Virus record (IMG/VR): IMGVR_UViG_3300037574_000131
Span: 1 to 30,192 of that record
Source of the DNA: a virus
Strand: one strand, 5' to 3'
DNA length: 30,192 bases
A program made the position numbers and the translations under genes. This document shows, one piece after another, positions 6,298-14,028 of this stretch (position 1 is its first letter; each line of letters starts with the position of its first letter). Below the pieces are notes generated by a model. The model made no database searches and was not told where the DNA came from. It saw nothing but the letters and a program-made list of their open reading frames with translations.

Positions 6298-6999
6298 GTG
6301 AATCATATAATAAACTTAGAAAAACAACGATTCATTCGTGATTGTAAGCAAGTTCTTAAAGGTGAAAGAATCACGGACAGCCTAAGAAGAACTATCGTTC
6401 ATTCAAGTCCAGGACATGTAGAATATCTTAAAAGAGACTTGAACGTTACTGAGACACGCCTTGTAGATATAGTAGTCGCAAAGGTAAAAGAAGAATCAAA
6501 AAAATTATTATCAGCAAGTAGTCAACGAATTAATATATTGGCTATAAGTGTGCTGGAAAATTTATCAACGGAAAGTTCAGGATTTGCTATTGAAGAAATA
6601 GTAAAAAGATACAGAGAAAGTATTAATCCAGTGAAAGCCCTATACTATGATTTACAAGAAATTATGTTTCTCTATGACGGTAAACCAAAAAACAAACATC
6701 ATCAATTTCTTATCAATAAATTCAACAAGATAGAGGCATTCGAAGTAATATTTTTGGCAATCAATCGAGATATTGATGACTTAAATGAATGTAAACAACG
6801 TGTCAATAAGTTAAAAACTGACCACAATTATCCAAACACTAGTGAACATCTAAAGAAAATAGTAGATTTACATAATGAAATGATTCAGTGGAAAACACTG
6901 TTTGAAAAGTTTCCTGAGTGGATTGAAGAGAACTCATTACCTGTTGACCCTAAAGGTTCTACAAACTTTTGTAGAACTATCAAAAAAATATTTAAGTAA
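6298..6999 (+). CDS. Orphan 233-aa helical protein, function unknown
   Basis: Not recognised. The sequence is charged and appears almost wholly alpha-helical (for example VVAKVKEESKKLLSASSQRI and HLKKIVDLHNEMIQWKTLFE). It has no signal peptide or membrane segment, and a short basic C-terminus FCRTIKKIFK. The GTG at 6298 is supported by a strong GAGGAG ribosome binding site 5 nt upstream. A late-type promoter at 6258-6266 gives it its own transcription start after the gp14-gp15-Nudix unit. It ends 6 nt before the stop of the convergent 129-aa gene, so two late transcripts meet here with no clear terminator. A virion or assembly role is plausible from context only. Confidence 0.75.
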   Translation: MNHIINLEKQRFIRDCKQVLKGERITDSLRRTIVHSSPGHVEYLKRDLNVTETRLVDIVVAKVKEESKKLLSASSQRINILAISVLENLSTESSGFAIEEIVKRYRESINPVKALYYDLQEIMFLYDGKPKNKHHQFLINKFNKIEAFEVIFLAINRDIDDLNECKQRVNKLKTDHNYPNTSEHLKKIVDLHNEMIQWKTLFEKFPEWIEENSLPVDPKGSTNFCRTIKKIFK

Positions 7000-7005
7000 T
7001 TTCTT

Positions 7006-7395
7006 CTAAAGAAGGTCTGACATCGTAAATTCTACGTTTGCCGGTTCAAGTGTAACTCCGTCAATTGTTGTGCCAAAAAAGATTTGATTTAGAACTGCAA
7101 TATTATCCCCGCCCGCTTCAAACACTTTACCGTGTTCTACTGCAAACTTAAAGATAAAACCAGCGCCAGTTAAAGTTGGTGCTAGACTGTCTAGCGTAAC
7201 TGATAATGGATTATTCATAATGACAGGCTGTGCAACCAATGATATAATATTTACTATATCATCTAAGTTTTGTTGAGTTTGGTCTAATATATCGCCAGTG
7301 TGTGTAATATCCAATGTCTTTACATACATTGTATAAAAGTTAATGTTTCCTGCTAGGTTTTCACCTGCTGTTGCCGCGCCGTGTATTCTTGCCAT
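7006..7395 (-). CDS. Small structural-region protein, 129 aa, unknown
   Basis: No family assigned. The protein starts MARIHGAATAGENLAGNINF, has a helical stretch (QQNLDDIVNIISLVAQPVIM) and a glycine-rich C-terminal half ending VTLEPANVEFTMSDLL. There are no cysteines, membrane segments or signal peptide. Start ATG 7395 has GGAGA about 9 nt upstream and a GATAAATAC promoter at 7420-7428, so it is a late gene with its own promoter. It is the last gene of the leftward fibre module. A small virion or fibre-associated protein is the likeliest role by context, without direct evidence. Confidence 0.7.
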   Translation of the reverse strand: MARIHGAATAGENLAGNINFYTMYVKTLDITHTGDILDQTQQNLDDIVNIISLVAQPVIMNNPLSVTLDSLAPTLTGAGFIFKFAVEHGKVFEAGGDNIAVLNQIFFGTTIDGVTLEPANVEFTMSDLL

Positions 7396-7419
7396 AATGA
7401 TATCTCCAAACTATATATA

Positions 7420-7428
7420 GTATTTATC
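7420..7428 (-). promoter_or_regulatory. Late promoter upstream of the 129-aa gene
   Basis: GATAAATAC on the minus strand followed by TATATATAG, 25 nt before the ATG at 7395. It lies in the short gap after the 285-aa gene. Confidence 0.7.
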
Positions 7429-7446
7429 TAAAATTAGACTTGATTG

Positions 7447-8304
7447 TTATGCAATAAGGTCAGAATCCGTTATTAAACCTCTATCATATGTGTAAGAATC
7501 TGTATCTGTGTCTGTAATAGCACCGTAATTAATGCTAGCCACATCTGAAGTTTCTGTAATAGCACCAAAGTCGTGTGAATCACCAGTTGCTAATAAGTGT
7601 CCAAGTTTGACCCAAGATGCGCCATTGAATCCTTCAAAATAATCTACATCAGAATTAAAACGTAACATACCAACAACTGCTGTTCCTGGTCTTTGTGCTG
7701 TTGTACCTGTTGGTATTACAATAGCACCAGTAGTAGTCATCTCAGATCCATTAAGTGTCGGACTAGTTAAAGTTTTGTTTGTAAGTGTTTCAGTACCTGT
7801 CAAAGAAACAAAATTATCACCAGATAATGCAGTATTGAACTCAGTCAATGTTCCAGACAAAGTATTATTTGTTAGGTCAACTGATTTATTGGTTAATGTA
7901 TCTGTTGTTGCTCTACCAACCAAAGTGTCTGTTGCATTTTGTATCGTAACAGTTCTGTCCGCTGTTGGGTCTTCAACTGTTAAATTTGTTTCGTAAGCAT
8001 CTGAAGTAGAACCTTCAAACTTTAAAGAATTTTGTACTTGAATTTCTGTTGAGTGTACTGTAGTTGTGGTACCTTGAACTGTTAAGTCGCCAGTTACAGT
8101 TAAATCTGAGGCAGTCGTAATTCCCGACCATGCATTTGAGACACGAAACTTTACTGTGCCATTTGTTGTATCAAACCAAATGTCATTTGTGTTTACTGTA
8201 TAAGTACTGCTCGGGTCCGAAGTTCCTTGAAAGAAAGTTGTTCCCTGCTTACCAATTTTAAAGTAAGGAACACTTGTTCCTTTCGCATTAATCGTTACTG
8301 CCAT
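7447..8304 (-). CDS. Fibre-like structural protein, 285 aa
   Basis: A threonine-, asparagine- and glycine-rich beta-type protein, related in style to the three giant fibre proteins downstream of it in coordinates. Residues 1-60 resemble a phage fibre head domain (NTNDIWFDTTNGTVKFRVSN, then AWSG). A DLTVTGDLTVQGTTTTVHST segment follows that recurs in the larger proteins. Residues 130-175 carry the common fibre pattern TDTLTNKSVDLTNN and TETLTNKTLTSPTLNG. A later segment has MLRFNSDVDYFEGFNGASWV, the usual phage-fibre display-type motif. The C-terminus is aspartate-rich (ITDTDTDSYTYDRGLITDSD). Start ATG 8304 has GAGGAA upstream. It is inferred to be a tail-fibre or decoration subunit. Confidence 0.75.
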   Translation of the reverse strand: MAVTINAKGTSVPYFKIGKQGTTFFQGTSDPSSTYTVNTNDIWFDTTNGTVKFRVSNAWSGITTASDLTVTGDLTVQGTTTTVHSTEIQVQNSLKFEGSTSDAYETNLTVEDPTADRTVTIQNATDTLVGRATTDTLTNKSVDLTNNTLSGTLTEFNTALSGDNFVSLTGTETLTNKTLTSPTLNGSEMTTTGAIVIPTGTTAQRPGTAVVGMLRFNSDVDYFEGFNGASWVKLGHLLATGDSHDFGAITETSDVASINYGAITDTDTDSYTYDRGLITDSDLIA

Positions 8305-8379
8305 TGTCGTTCCTCAACGTTCATTTTAATGTCAGTCCTAATAAATTAAGTCTGTCGTTAAAGATATTTTCTCTAGTTA

Positions 8380-8388
8380 GTATTTATC
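8380..8388 (-). promoter_or_regulatory. Late promoter upstream of the 285-aa gene
   Basis: GATAAATAC on the minus strand followed by TAACTAGAG, 76 nt before the ATG at 8304. It stands immediately after the terminator of the 1592-aa gene. Confidence 0.7.
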
Positions 8389-8426
8389 TTTTAAGTCTAT
8401 ATATATCTTTTTTTAAACACAGAACG

Positions 8427-8455
8427 AAAAAAAGGGGAACTTAGTTCCCCTTTTT
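8427..8455 (-). terminator. Rho-independent terminator after the 1592-aa gene
   Basis: A 7-bp GC-rich stem (8434-8440 with 8444-8450) around a 3-nt loop is flanked by an A-run (8427-8433) and T-run (8451-8455). On the minus strand it ends in seven T's. The A and T runs extend the stem and would allow bidirectional action, but no plus-strand gene reads into it. Confidence 0.85.
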
Positions 8456-8498
8456 ATATCACCGTAATGGTAATTAGTTATTATAGATTACTTACAAA

Positions 8499-11400
8499 TT
8501 AGATTTGCTTGTATTCTGCTGTAACAATTACTGCACCAGTTGTAGGTGAAGCAGATGCGCCGCCATTCTGGATTGTACCAGTAATAGTTGCACCACCTGT
8601 TGTAGCATTTTCAAAACCTAAGTCTACAATATATAAACCGCCCTCAGAAAGGTCAGCCTCAGTTGTAGCCATTAGAGTATTTGTGCCGTCAGAAATAACT
8701 AACTCGTCTGCACCAACAAAAGCAGTAGTAACTTTAGCAGAAATACGACTTACGTAGTAAGACTTTCCTGCAATGTTAGCCATTGTGCCAATTGTGAATG
8801 AAGATGAACCGTTAGCAGTGAAAGCCACACGTCTAGTACCTGAAGAACCTGATTCTGACGCTTTCGTGTCAACATATCCTTTAGATGCTAGTGCATGATC
8901 CACGCCACTTGACATATCATAACCTGAAGGTGCTAGTACAAGACCAGAACCTTTTGGAGCCAATTTCAAATTGACGTTTGTAGTGTCACCAGCCATTGCT
9001 AGTTCTACACCGCCAATACCATTAGTTACTGTTAAGTAATCAACCGCATTTGCAACCGTTACAAAAGTAGCGATTTCATTGTCGTCTGCGTCCTTAATCT
9101 GAACGTTTCCGTCTGAAGCGCCGCCGTTACCACCTTTAACGATAACAGAACCTGAAGCGTTGCCGCCTACACCATTACCACCTTTAAGGATTAAGTCACC
9201 TGCCGCACTGCCAGAAGCATCACCACCACCTACTGTTAAGTCAGTATTAACTTCACCTTGAATTAAGGCTTCGCCTGATTGACCAACAATAAATACATCA
9301 CCGCCTGCTTGACCTTGTAGATACATATCTACAGCGCCAGAACCGGCTGCGTTTTTGGCAGTTAGTGTTACTTTACCAGTTGCATTAGTTAATGCAATAT
9401 ATTCACCAGAACCTGAAGTAACGCCAGAACCATCAATAGCCATAACGCCAGTTGAATTACGTAATTGACTTACGTATTCCATACCTAGTGCTGAACCATT
9501 TGAAGTCATAACTTTATTATCAGAACCAGCCGCTGTCAAACCAGTACCACCATTCGCAATTGGAAGAGTGCCAGTTATGTCAGCAGTTAAATCTACTTTC
9601 GCATAACCAAGAGAACCGTTTGAAGCCACTTTAAGTACAGTTGAATTAGAACCTTTAGCAAGTTCTGAAACTCCTGCTGAACCACTCATTATCATAAGTG
9701 AATTTGCACCATAACCTGAAGTATCAGTATGTGTACCACCCATGTTTAATGGTAGATCGTTTGCTAGAGTGATTTCATTAACAGTTAGATCCATGATATG
9801 TAAGTCTGCTTTAGCAGAACCTACAAGCAATTCCCAACCGTCAGTTGTTTCATTCCAGTTTAGAGCCGCATCGTCAGACGCACCACGTTCAACTAAAATA
9901 CCAGCGTCTTGTGTAGCCGCACCAGTATGATTAGAGTTAAGAACGATAATGTTATCTTCGATTGCAACTGTTTCAGATAGAGTAGTTGTTACAGAACCCG
10001 AAACTGTTAGATTACCAGTTACTGAAGCGTTTCCAGTTACTGATAGCGAACCAAGTGTCGAAGCACCTGCCGCTAGTGTGTTAGCACCAAAGTCACCAGC
10101 AACACCAAATGTTGCAGTAGTGTCTGAAAGTGTTAACTTTGTTGCTGTTGCATTGTCATCAATACCAGTTGAAGCAAATGTAGAGATTGTACCACCATCA
10201 ACAGAGTTACCAGAAATCTGGTTAGCCGCTAATGTTAGAGTACCCGCAGATACGTCTATTGTACGACCCGCGCCTACAGTAATATCATAACCACTCATTG
10301 TGTCAGCAGAACCAACCAAAGAAGCGTTAGAAATAGTACCAGCGTGAATCTTATCACCTGAAATTGAATCATTAACTAATGTCAATGTTTTGCCAGTCAT
10401 ATTAACATCTGCACCAGAAATAGCACCACCTGTTATAGTAGCGTTACCTGAGTTTAGATTAGTTGCTGTGACTGTTGTCATTGCCGCAGTACCGCCTGTT
10501 ATAGCCGCACTTGCAGTTGTCATTGTAGAGAATGTACCTGCAGCCGATGTATTAGCACCGATTGTAGTTCCATCAATAGCACCACCGTTGATATCAACAG
10601 TACCCGCTACTAAATTACCAGTTACATCACCAGTTACGTTACCAGTTACTGCACCAGTATGAACACCAGCACTGTTACCAGTTAAATTACCAGTTACATT
10701 ACCAGTTACATTACCTGTTACTGCACCAGTTACTGCGCCTGTGTGAACACCTGCACTGTTACCAGTTAAGTTACCAGTTACATTACCCGTGTGAACACCA
10801 GCAGAGTTACCAGTTAAGTTACCAGTTACATTACCCGTGTGAACACCAGCAGAGTTACCAGTTAAAGCACCAGTTACTGCACCAGTATGAACACCAGCAG
10901 AGTTACCAGTTAAGTTACCAGTTACATTACCAGTTACATTACCTGTTACTGCACCTGTGTGAACACCAGCAGAGTTACCTGTTAAGTTACCAGTTACATC
11001 ACCAGTTATATCACCAGTTACATCACCAGTTATATCACCTGTTACGTTACCAGTTACGTTACCAATAACTGCACCAGTATGTACACCAGCACTTGCACCT
11101 GTTAAATCACCAGTTACATCACCAGTTACATCACCAGTTAAATTACCTGTTACGTTACCAGTTACAGCACCAGTTAAGGCACCAATAAATGTACTTGCTT
11201 TAAGGTCAGTTAATGATGTACCTTCTTTGATTTCCCACTGAGTTCCAGTTTCGTTCCAAAGTAGAGTTGCATTATCACCTGTACCTCTATCAATTTCTAT
11301 ACCTGCTGTGCCTTCAGTAACGACTGCACCTGCTTCGCCTTTGTTAAGAACAATGACGTTATCTTCAATAGTAGTATTAGTTGTATCAATTGTAGTTAAA

Positions 11401-13277
11401 GCACCGTTAACTGTTAAGTTACCAGTTACTGTAACTGCGCCTGCAAATAAAGCCGACTCATCAGCACCTAAAGTTAGGACTGTTTGGTCTGCATTATCAT
11501 CAATACCAGTTGAAGTAAAGTTAGAATATGTACCACCGTCTAGTGCATCACCAGAAATCTGATTAGCCGCTAGAGTTAGAGTATCACCTGAAACGTTAAC
11601 TGAACCAGTATGAACACCAGCAGAGTTACCAGTTACATCACCAGTTACATCACCAGTTACATCACCAGTTAAGTTACCAGTTACATTACCTGTGTGAACA
11701 CCTGCACTATTACCAGTTAAGTTACCAGTTACATTACCAGTTACATTACCTGTTACTGCACCAGTGTGAACACCAGCAGAGTTACCAGTTAAAGCACCAG
11801 TTACGTTACCAGTTAAGTTACCAGTTACATTACCAGTTACTGTACCAGTTACATTACCATCTTTAAGTAAAACACTATCAACAGTAACACCAGCCGCGCC
11901 AGTTCTTTCACTGATTAAATCAGATTTAAGAGCCGTAGTTGCTGTCATTGTACCAGTTACTGCTACATCACCAGTGATATCCATTGGAGCCGAAACAGCA
12001 ATGTTTGTGCCCGAATAGTTATCTAGTGTATTTGCTTTCAGAGTACCTGAAGCCGTTATGTTTGTACCTGTTATAGCACCTGCAACAGTACCACCAATAG
12101 TAACGCCGTCAATAGCACCACCATTAATGTCAACTGAATTAGAAGCCATAGTTGTAAATGTACCTGCCGCTGAAGTTGTACTACCAATAGCAACATTATC
12201 AATGTTACCACTTGAAGCATCAATATCAACAACACCATCAATGTCTAGAGTCTTACCAGCCGCAATAGTAATATCAAATGCAGAGATAGTCTTGCCTGCA
12301 CCACCTGAAAGGTTTGCAGAGTCAATTGTACCACCTGAGATTTTATCACCAGAGATTTGGTTAGCCGCTAGAGTTAAAGTTCCACCTGAAATGTCAATTG
12401 AACCACCAGTGATTGCAACAGAACCTGAATTCTGTACAGCCATTGAGCCCAAACCTAGGTTTGAACGTGCAGTTGTTTTGCCACCGGCACTAGATGCGTC
12501 AACACCCAAGCCACCGTTTATTAGTGGTAAGGCACCTGCTATAGCGTTAGCATTAGTTAAATCTAAAGCACCGTAGGCAACGCCGCCAGAACCATTTGAT
12601 TTTAATACTTCACCAGTAGTAGTTGTACCTTTAATTGTAAGGTCATCTGAACCATCAACTTTTATATAAGTATCGTCAACATTAACATTAAACGTGTTAC
12701 CTGATTTAGATAAACCGCTACCTGCTGTAAGTTGTCCAGTACCTGTAAATTGTGTAAAAGCGATAGAAGTAGTACCAACAACAATAGTGCCGTTAGTAGA
12801 ACATACGAAGCCTTGGTCAGAGTTTATAGTACCTTCTTCAACAAAGAAAAAAGCGCCAACGAACTCATCAGCACCATCCATATCAGTAGCACGTGTCATT
12901 GCTGACGCGGCTCCAGTCCATAGATAGATACCATTTTGTGAACCAGTAGACTGGTTCTTAAGTAGAACACGGTCGCCCGCTGCCATAGTTACGCCATCAA
13001 TTGTCGCACCAGGTCCACTTATAGTTAATGTTGCTGTTGAAGCCGCACGAACTGAATCTTTTACATCCAATCCTGAAGCAACATTGTCAACATAACTTTT
13101 GTTTGCCGCATGGTTATCCGAGGTTGGAGTTGCAACATTCATATTGCCAAGTGTAGAACCGTCAGTTGTTACTTTGAAAAGGGAGTTACCCGAATCATAA
13201 ACAACACGACCGCCTGACTTACCAAACTGAACGTCTGCACCAATACCTTTGATACCAAAGTTTTTTATATCAGCCAT
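8499..13277 (-). CDS. Giant modular tail-fibre-like structural protein, 1592 aa
   Basis: The largest gene here. Residues 50-178 form a recurrent phage-fibre module (AANKSYVDN, IDGVTMAAGDRVLLKNQSTG, NGIYLW, TRATDMD, FVEEGT). There are two cassettes of the type IEDN(V/I)IVLN, GI(E/L)(I/V)(D/E)RG, WNET (about 615-690 and 1095-1160). Two blocks of a four-residue TGNV-type repeat broken by NSAGVHTG lie at about 473-557 and 698-889. A glycine-rich stretch with GGNGVGGNASG lies near 1360. The last 110 residues (from TRRVAFTANGSSSF) look like a folded terminal beta domain. It contains no catalytic motif that I recognise. It should be a long trimeric beta fibre outside the virion, probably for host contact. 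Start ATG 13277 has TAGGAG. Its transcript has a leader of about 215 nt with predicted hairpins and its own terminator. Conceptual translation is continuous despite the repeats. Confidence 0.85.
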   Translation of the reverse strand: MADIKNFGIKGIGADVQFGKSGGRVVYDSGNSLFKVTTDGSTLGNMNVATPTSDNHAANKSYVDNVASGLDVKDSVRAASTATLTISGPGATIDGVTMAAGDRVLLKNQSTGSQNGIYLWTGAASAMTRATDMDGADEFVGAFFFVEEGTINSDQGFVCSTNGTIVVGTTSIAFTQFTGTGQLTAGSGLSKSGNTFNVNVDDTYIKVDGSDDLTIKGTTTTGEVLKSNGSGGVAYGALDLTNANAIAGALPLINGGLGVDASSAGGKTTARSNLGLGSMAVQNSGSVAITGGSIDISGGTLTLAANQISGDKISGGTIDSANLSGGAGKTISAFDITIAAGKTLDIDGVVDIDASSGNIDNVAIGSTTSAAGTFTTMASNSVDINGGAIDGVTIGGTVAGAITGTNITASGTLKANTLDNYSGTNIAVSAPMDITGDVAVTGTMTATTALKSDLISERTGAAGVTVDSVLLKDGNVTGTVTGNVTGNLTGNVTGALTGNSAGVHTGAVTGNVTGNVTGNLTGNSAGVHTGNVTGNLTGDVTGDVTGDVTGNSAGVHTGSVNVSGDTLTLAANQISGDALDGGTYSNFTSTGIDDNADQTVLTLGADESALFAGAVTVTGNLTVNGALTTIDTTNTTIEDNVIVLNKGEAGAVVTEGTAGIEIDRGTGDNATLLWNETGTQWEIKEGTSLTDLKASTFIGALTGAVTGNVTGNLTGDVTGDVTGDLTGASAGVHTGAVIGNVTGNVTGDITGDVTGDITGDVTGNLTGNSAGVHTGAVTGNVTGNVTGNLTGNSAGVHTGAVTGALTGNSAGVHTGNVTGNLTGNSAGVHTGNVTGNLTGNSAGVHTGAVTGAVTGNVTGNVTGNLTGNSAGVHTGAVTGNVTGDVTGNLVAGTVDINGGAIDGTTIGANTSAAGTFSTMTTASAAITGGTAAMTTVTATNLNSGNATITGGAISGADVNMTGKTLTLVNDSISGDKIHAGTISNASLVGSADTMSGYDITVGAGRTIDVSAGTLTLAANQISGNSVDGGTISTFASTGIDDNATATKLTLSDTTATFGVAGDFGANTLAAGASTLGSLSVTGNASVTGNLTVSGSVTTTLSETVAIEDNIIVLNSNHTGAATQDAGILVERGASDDAALNWNETTDGWELLVGSAKADLHIMDLTVNEITLANDLPLNMGGTHTDTSGYGANSLMIMSGSAGVSELAKGSNSTVLKVASNGSLGYAKVDLTADITGTLPIANGGTGLTAAGSDNKVMTSNGSALGMEYVSQLRNSTGVMAIDGSGVTSGSGEYIALTNATGKVTLTAKNAAGSGAVDMYLQGQAGGDVFIVGQSGEALIQGEVNTDLTVGGGDASGSAAGDLILKGGNGVGGNASGSVIVKGGNGGASDGNVQIKDADDNEIATFVTVANAVDYLTVTNGIGGVELAMAGDTTNVNLKLAPKGSGLVLAPSGYDMSSGVDHALASKGYVDTKASESGSSGTRRVAFTANGSSSFTIGTMANIAGKSYYVSRISAKVTTAFVGADELVISDGTNTLMATTEADLSEGGLYIVDLGFENATTGGATITGTIQNGGASASPTTGAVIVTAEYKQI
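10611..11184 (-). repeat. 12-bp-period tandem repeat encoding TGNV-type tetrapeptides
   Basis: A degenerate 12-nt unit (plus strand: GTTACCAGTTAC, GTTACATCACCA and similar) repeats in frame, encoding V-T-G-N, L-T-G-N or V-T-G-D. It is interrupted seven times by an (N/A)SAGVHTG phrase. The phase is kept throughout, so the coding frame is not disturbed. Confidence 0.9.
11605..11859 (-). repeat. Second block of the same 12-bp repeat in the 1592-aa gene
   Basis: The same tetrapeptide-coding unit as at 10611-11184, with three NSAGVHTG phrases. Near-identical stretches in both blocks make recombination between them possible. Confidence 0.88.
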
Positions 13278-13308
13278 TATATTATCTCCTATAAATAGCC
13301 ATTAAATA

Positions 13309-13492
13309 ATTATTCCATATATCATACACGGAATAATAAACATAGAATTACCTTAAAAAGGATTCTTTGTTTTGCTTAGTTTTTGATTTTTTATATATCT
13401 GGAAAGAATCTCAGATATACTGACCGGAAGAATCTCAGTCATTTGATTGGTCGGAAGATATCTCAACCATCGCAAGTCTTTATCTGACTTAC
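13309..13492 (-). promoter_or_regulatory. Hairpin-array 5' leader of the 1592-aa gene
   Basis: The gap 13278-13590 holds this leader, its promoter and the 84-aa gene terminator. In the minus-strand transcript the leader can form six hairpins. Stems: 13474-13478/13486-13490; 13445-13451/13466-13471 (one bulge); 13419-13423/13435-13439; 13394-13401/13412-13419 (8 bp); 13344-13354/13358-13366 (9 bp with a two-base bulge); and 13309-13316/13330-13337 (8 bp). Hairpins two to four share TGAGATTCTTCC-like sequence across loop and stem edge, while their stems differ. The last hairpin ends 31 nt before the start codon. The folds were found by eye; energies were not computed. Confidence 0.6.
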
Positions 13493-13496
13493 AATA

Positions 13497-13505
13497 GTAT
13501 TTATG
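13497..13505 (-). promoter_or_regulatory. Late promoter of the 1592-aa gene
   Basis: CATAAATAC on the minus strand, followed by TATTGTAAG. It is 220 nt upstream of the ATG at 13277, the longest promoter-to-start distance in the window. Confidence 0.68.
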
Positions 13506-13536
13506 CAAAAGAGATAAAAATTAAAACTCAGACATT

Positions 13537-13562
13537 AAAAAACCCCTCGTAAAGAGGGGTTT
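13537..13562 (-). terminator. Rho-independent terminator after the 84-aa gene
   Basis: A stem of AACCCCTC with GAGGGGTT (13541-13548/13554-13561) around loop GTAAA, followed on the minus strand by a run of T's (complement of 13537-13542). It separates the 84-aa gene from the promoter of the 1592-aa gene. Confidence 0.85.
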
Positions 13563-13590
13563 TGGTTTTCTGTATAAACTTAATACTATA

Positions 13591-13845
13591 TTAGTATACG
13601 AAGTCTGTTACTGTCCAGCCTGCACCCAATTCAGTTTGCAAAGTTGCTGCCGTCCATGCGCCGTTGTTTTCAACTGCGATTCTGGCGCCACCGTCACCAA
13701 CTAGAACAACTGTTGCTCTCATTGATGCCGCTTCTACTAAATCTTTGATTACGATAGATGCGTGTGCGATTGTGAAATGTGTTAGGCTTCCTGTTAAGAA
13801 TTGACCTTCTGACCATGTGTCATGCGTTTTTGTTACTGATGCCAT
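13591..13845 (-). CDS. Small structural-region protein, 84 aa, unknown
   Basis: Not recognised. The sequence has a beta-like, mildly hydrophobic character (TGSLTHFTIAHASIVIKDLV, then RATVVLVGDGGARIAVENNG) and ends LGAGWTVTDFVY. There is no signal peptide, cysteine or membrane helix. Start ATG 13845 has AAAGGAG 8 nt upstream. It is an independent unit with its own late promoter (13933-13941), an inverted-repeat-rich leader and a strong terminator (13537-13562). That much dedicated control for such a small gene between two giant fibre genes suggests a product needed in high or tuned amount, such as a decoration or fibre-assembly protein; this is inference from context. Confidence 0.7.
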   Translation of the reverse strand: MASVTKTHDTWSEGQFLTGSLTHFTIAHASIVIKDLVEAASMRATVVLVGDGGARIAVENNGAWTAATLQTELGAGWTVTDFVY

Positions 13846-13861
13846 GTTAATGTCTCCTTTT

Positions 13862-13933
13862 AGAGTGTTATTATAAATTAAAGAACATGTTCTTTAATCT
13901 TGCTTGGTGGGAATATTGTTATCCCTACACTCT
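13862..13933 (-). repeat. Nested inverted repeats in the 84-aa gene leader
   Basis: A perfect 22-bp palindrome lies at 13877-13898 (half-site ATTAAAGAACA). A GGGATA/TATTCCC imperfect hairpin lies at about 13908-13925. Both are enclosed by the 7-bp inverted repeat AGAGTGT/ACACTCT (13862-13868 with 13927-13933). The outer arm next to the promoter may lie at or before the transcription start, so the outer pairing could act in DNA rather than RNA. Confidence 0.7.
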
Positions 13934-13941
13934 TATTTATC
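13933..13941 (-). promoter_or_regulatory. Late promoter of the 84-aa gene
   Basis: GATAAATAA on the minus strand, followed by GAGTGTAGG, 88 nt before the ATG at 13845 and just after the terminator of the 1056-aa gene. Confidence 0.6.
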
Positions 13942-13970
13942 TACTTATTGCTAAAAAGTAAACTACGAAC

Positions 13971-13999
13971 AAAAAAAGGGAGCATTTCTGCCCCCTTTT
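13971..13999 (-). terminator. Rho-independent terminator after the 1056-aa gene
   Basis: AAAAGGGAGCA and TGCCCCCTTTT pair with one A-C mismatch around a short loop. The minus strand continues into seven T's. It begins about 30 nt after the gene's stop codon. Confidence 0.8.
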
Positions 14000-14028
14000 G
14001 AATTGCTTTGTAAAGTATTAATTAATTA

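Noticed and set aside
6997-7020. CTTC/GAAG hairpin between the convergent genes as a terminator
   Set aside because: The stem is only 4 bp and AT-flanked without a proper T-run on either strand.
10611-11184. Regular short repeats that could suggest a CRISPR array
   Set aside because: The period is 12 nt, without unique spacers, stays in the coding frame and encodes a regular peptide. It is a protein repeat.
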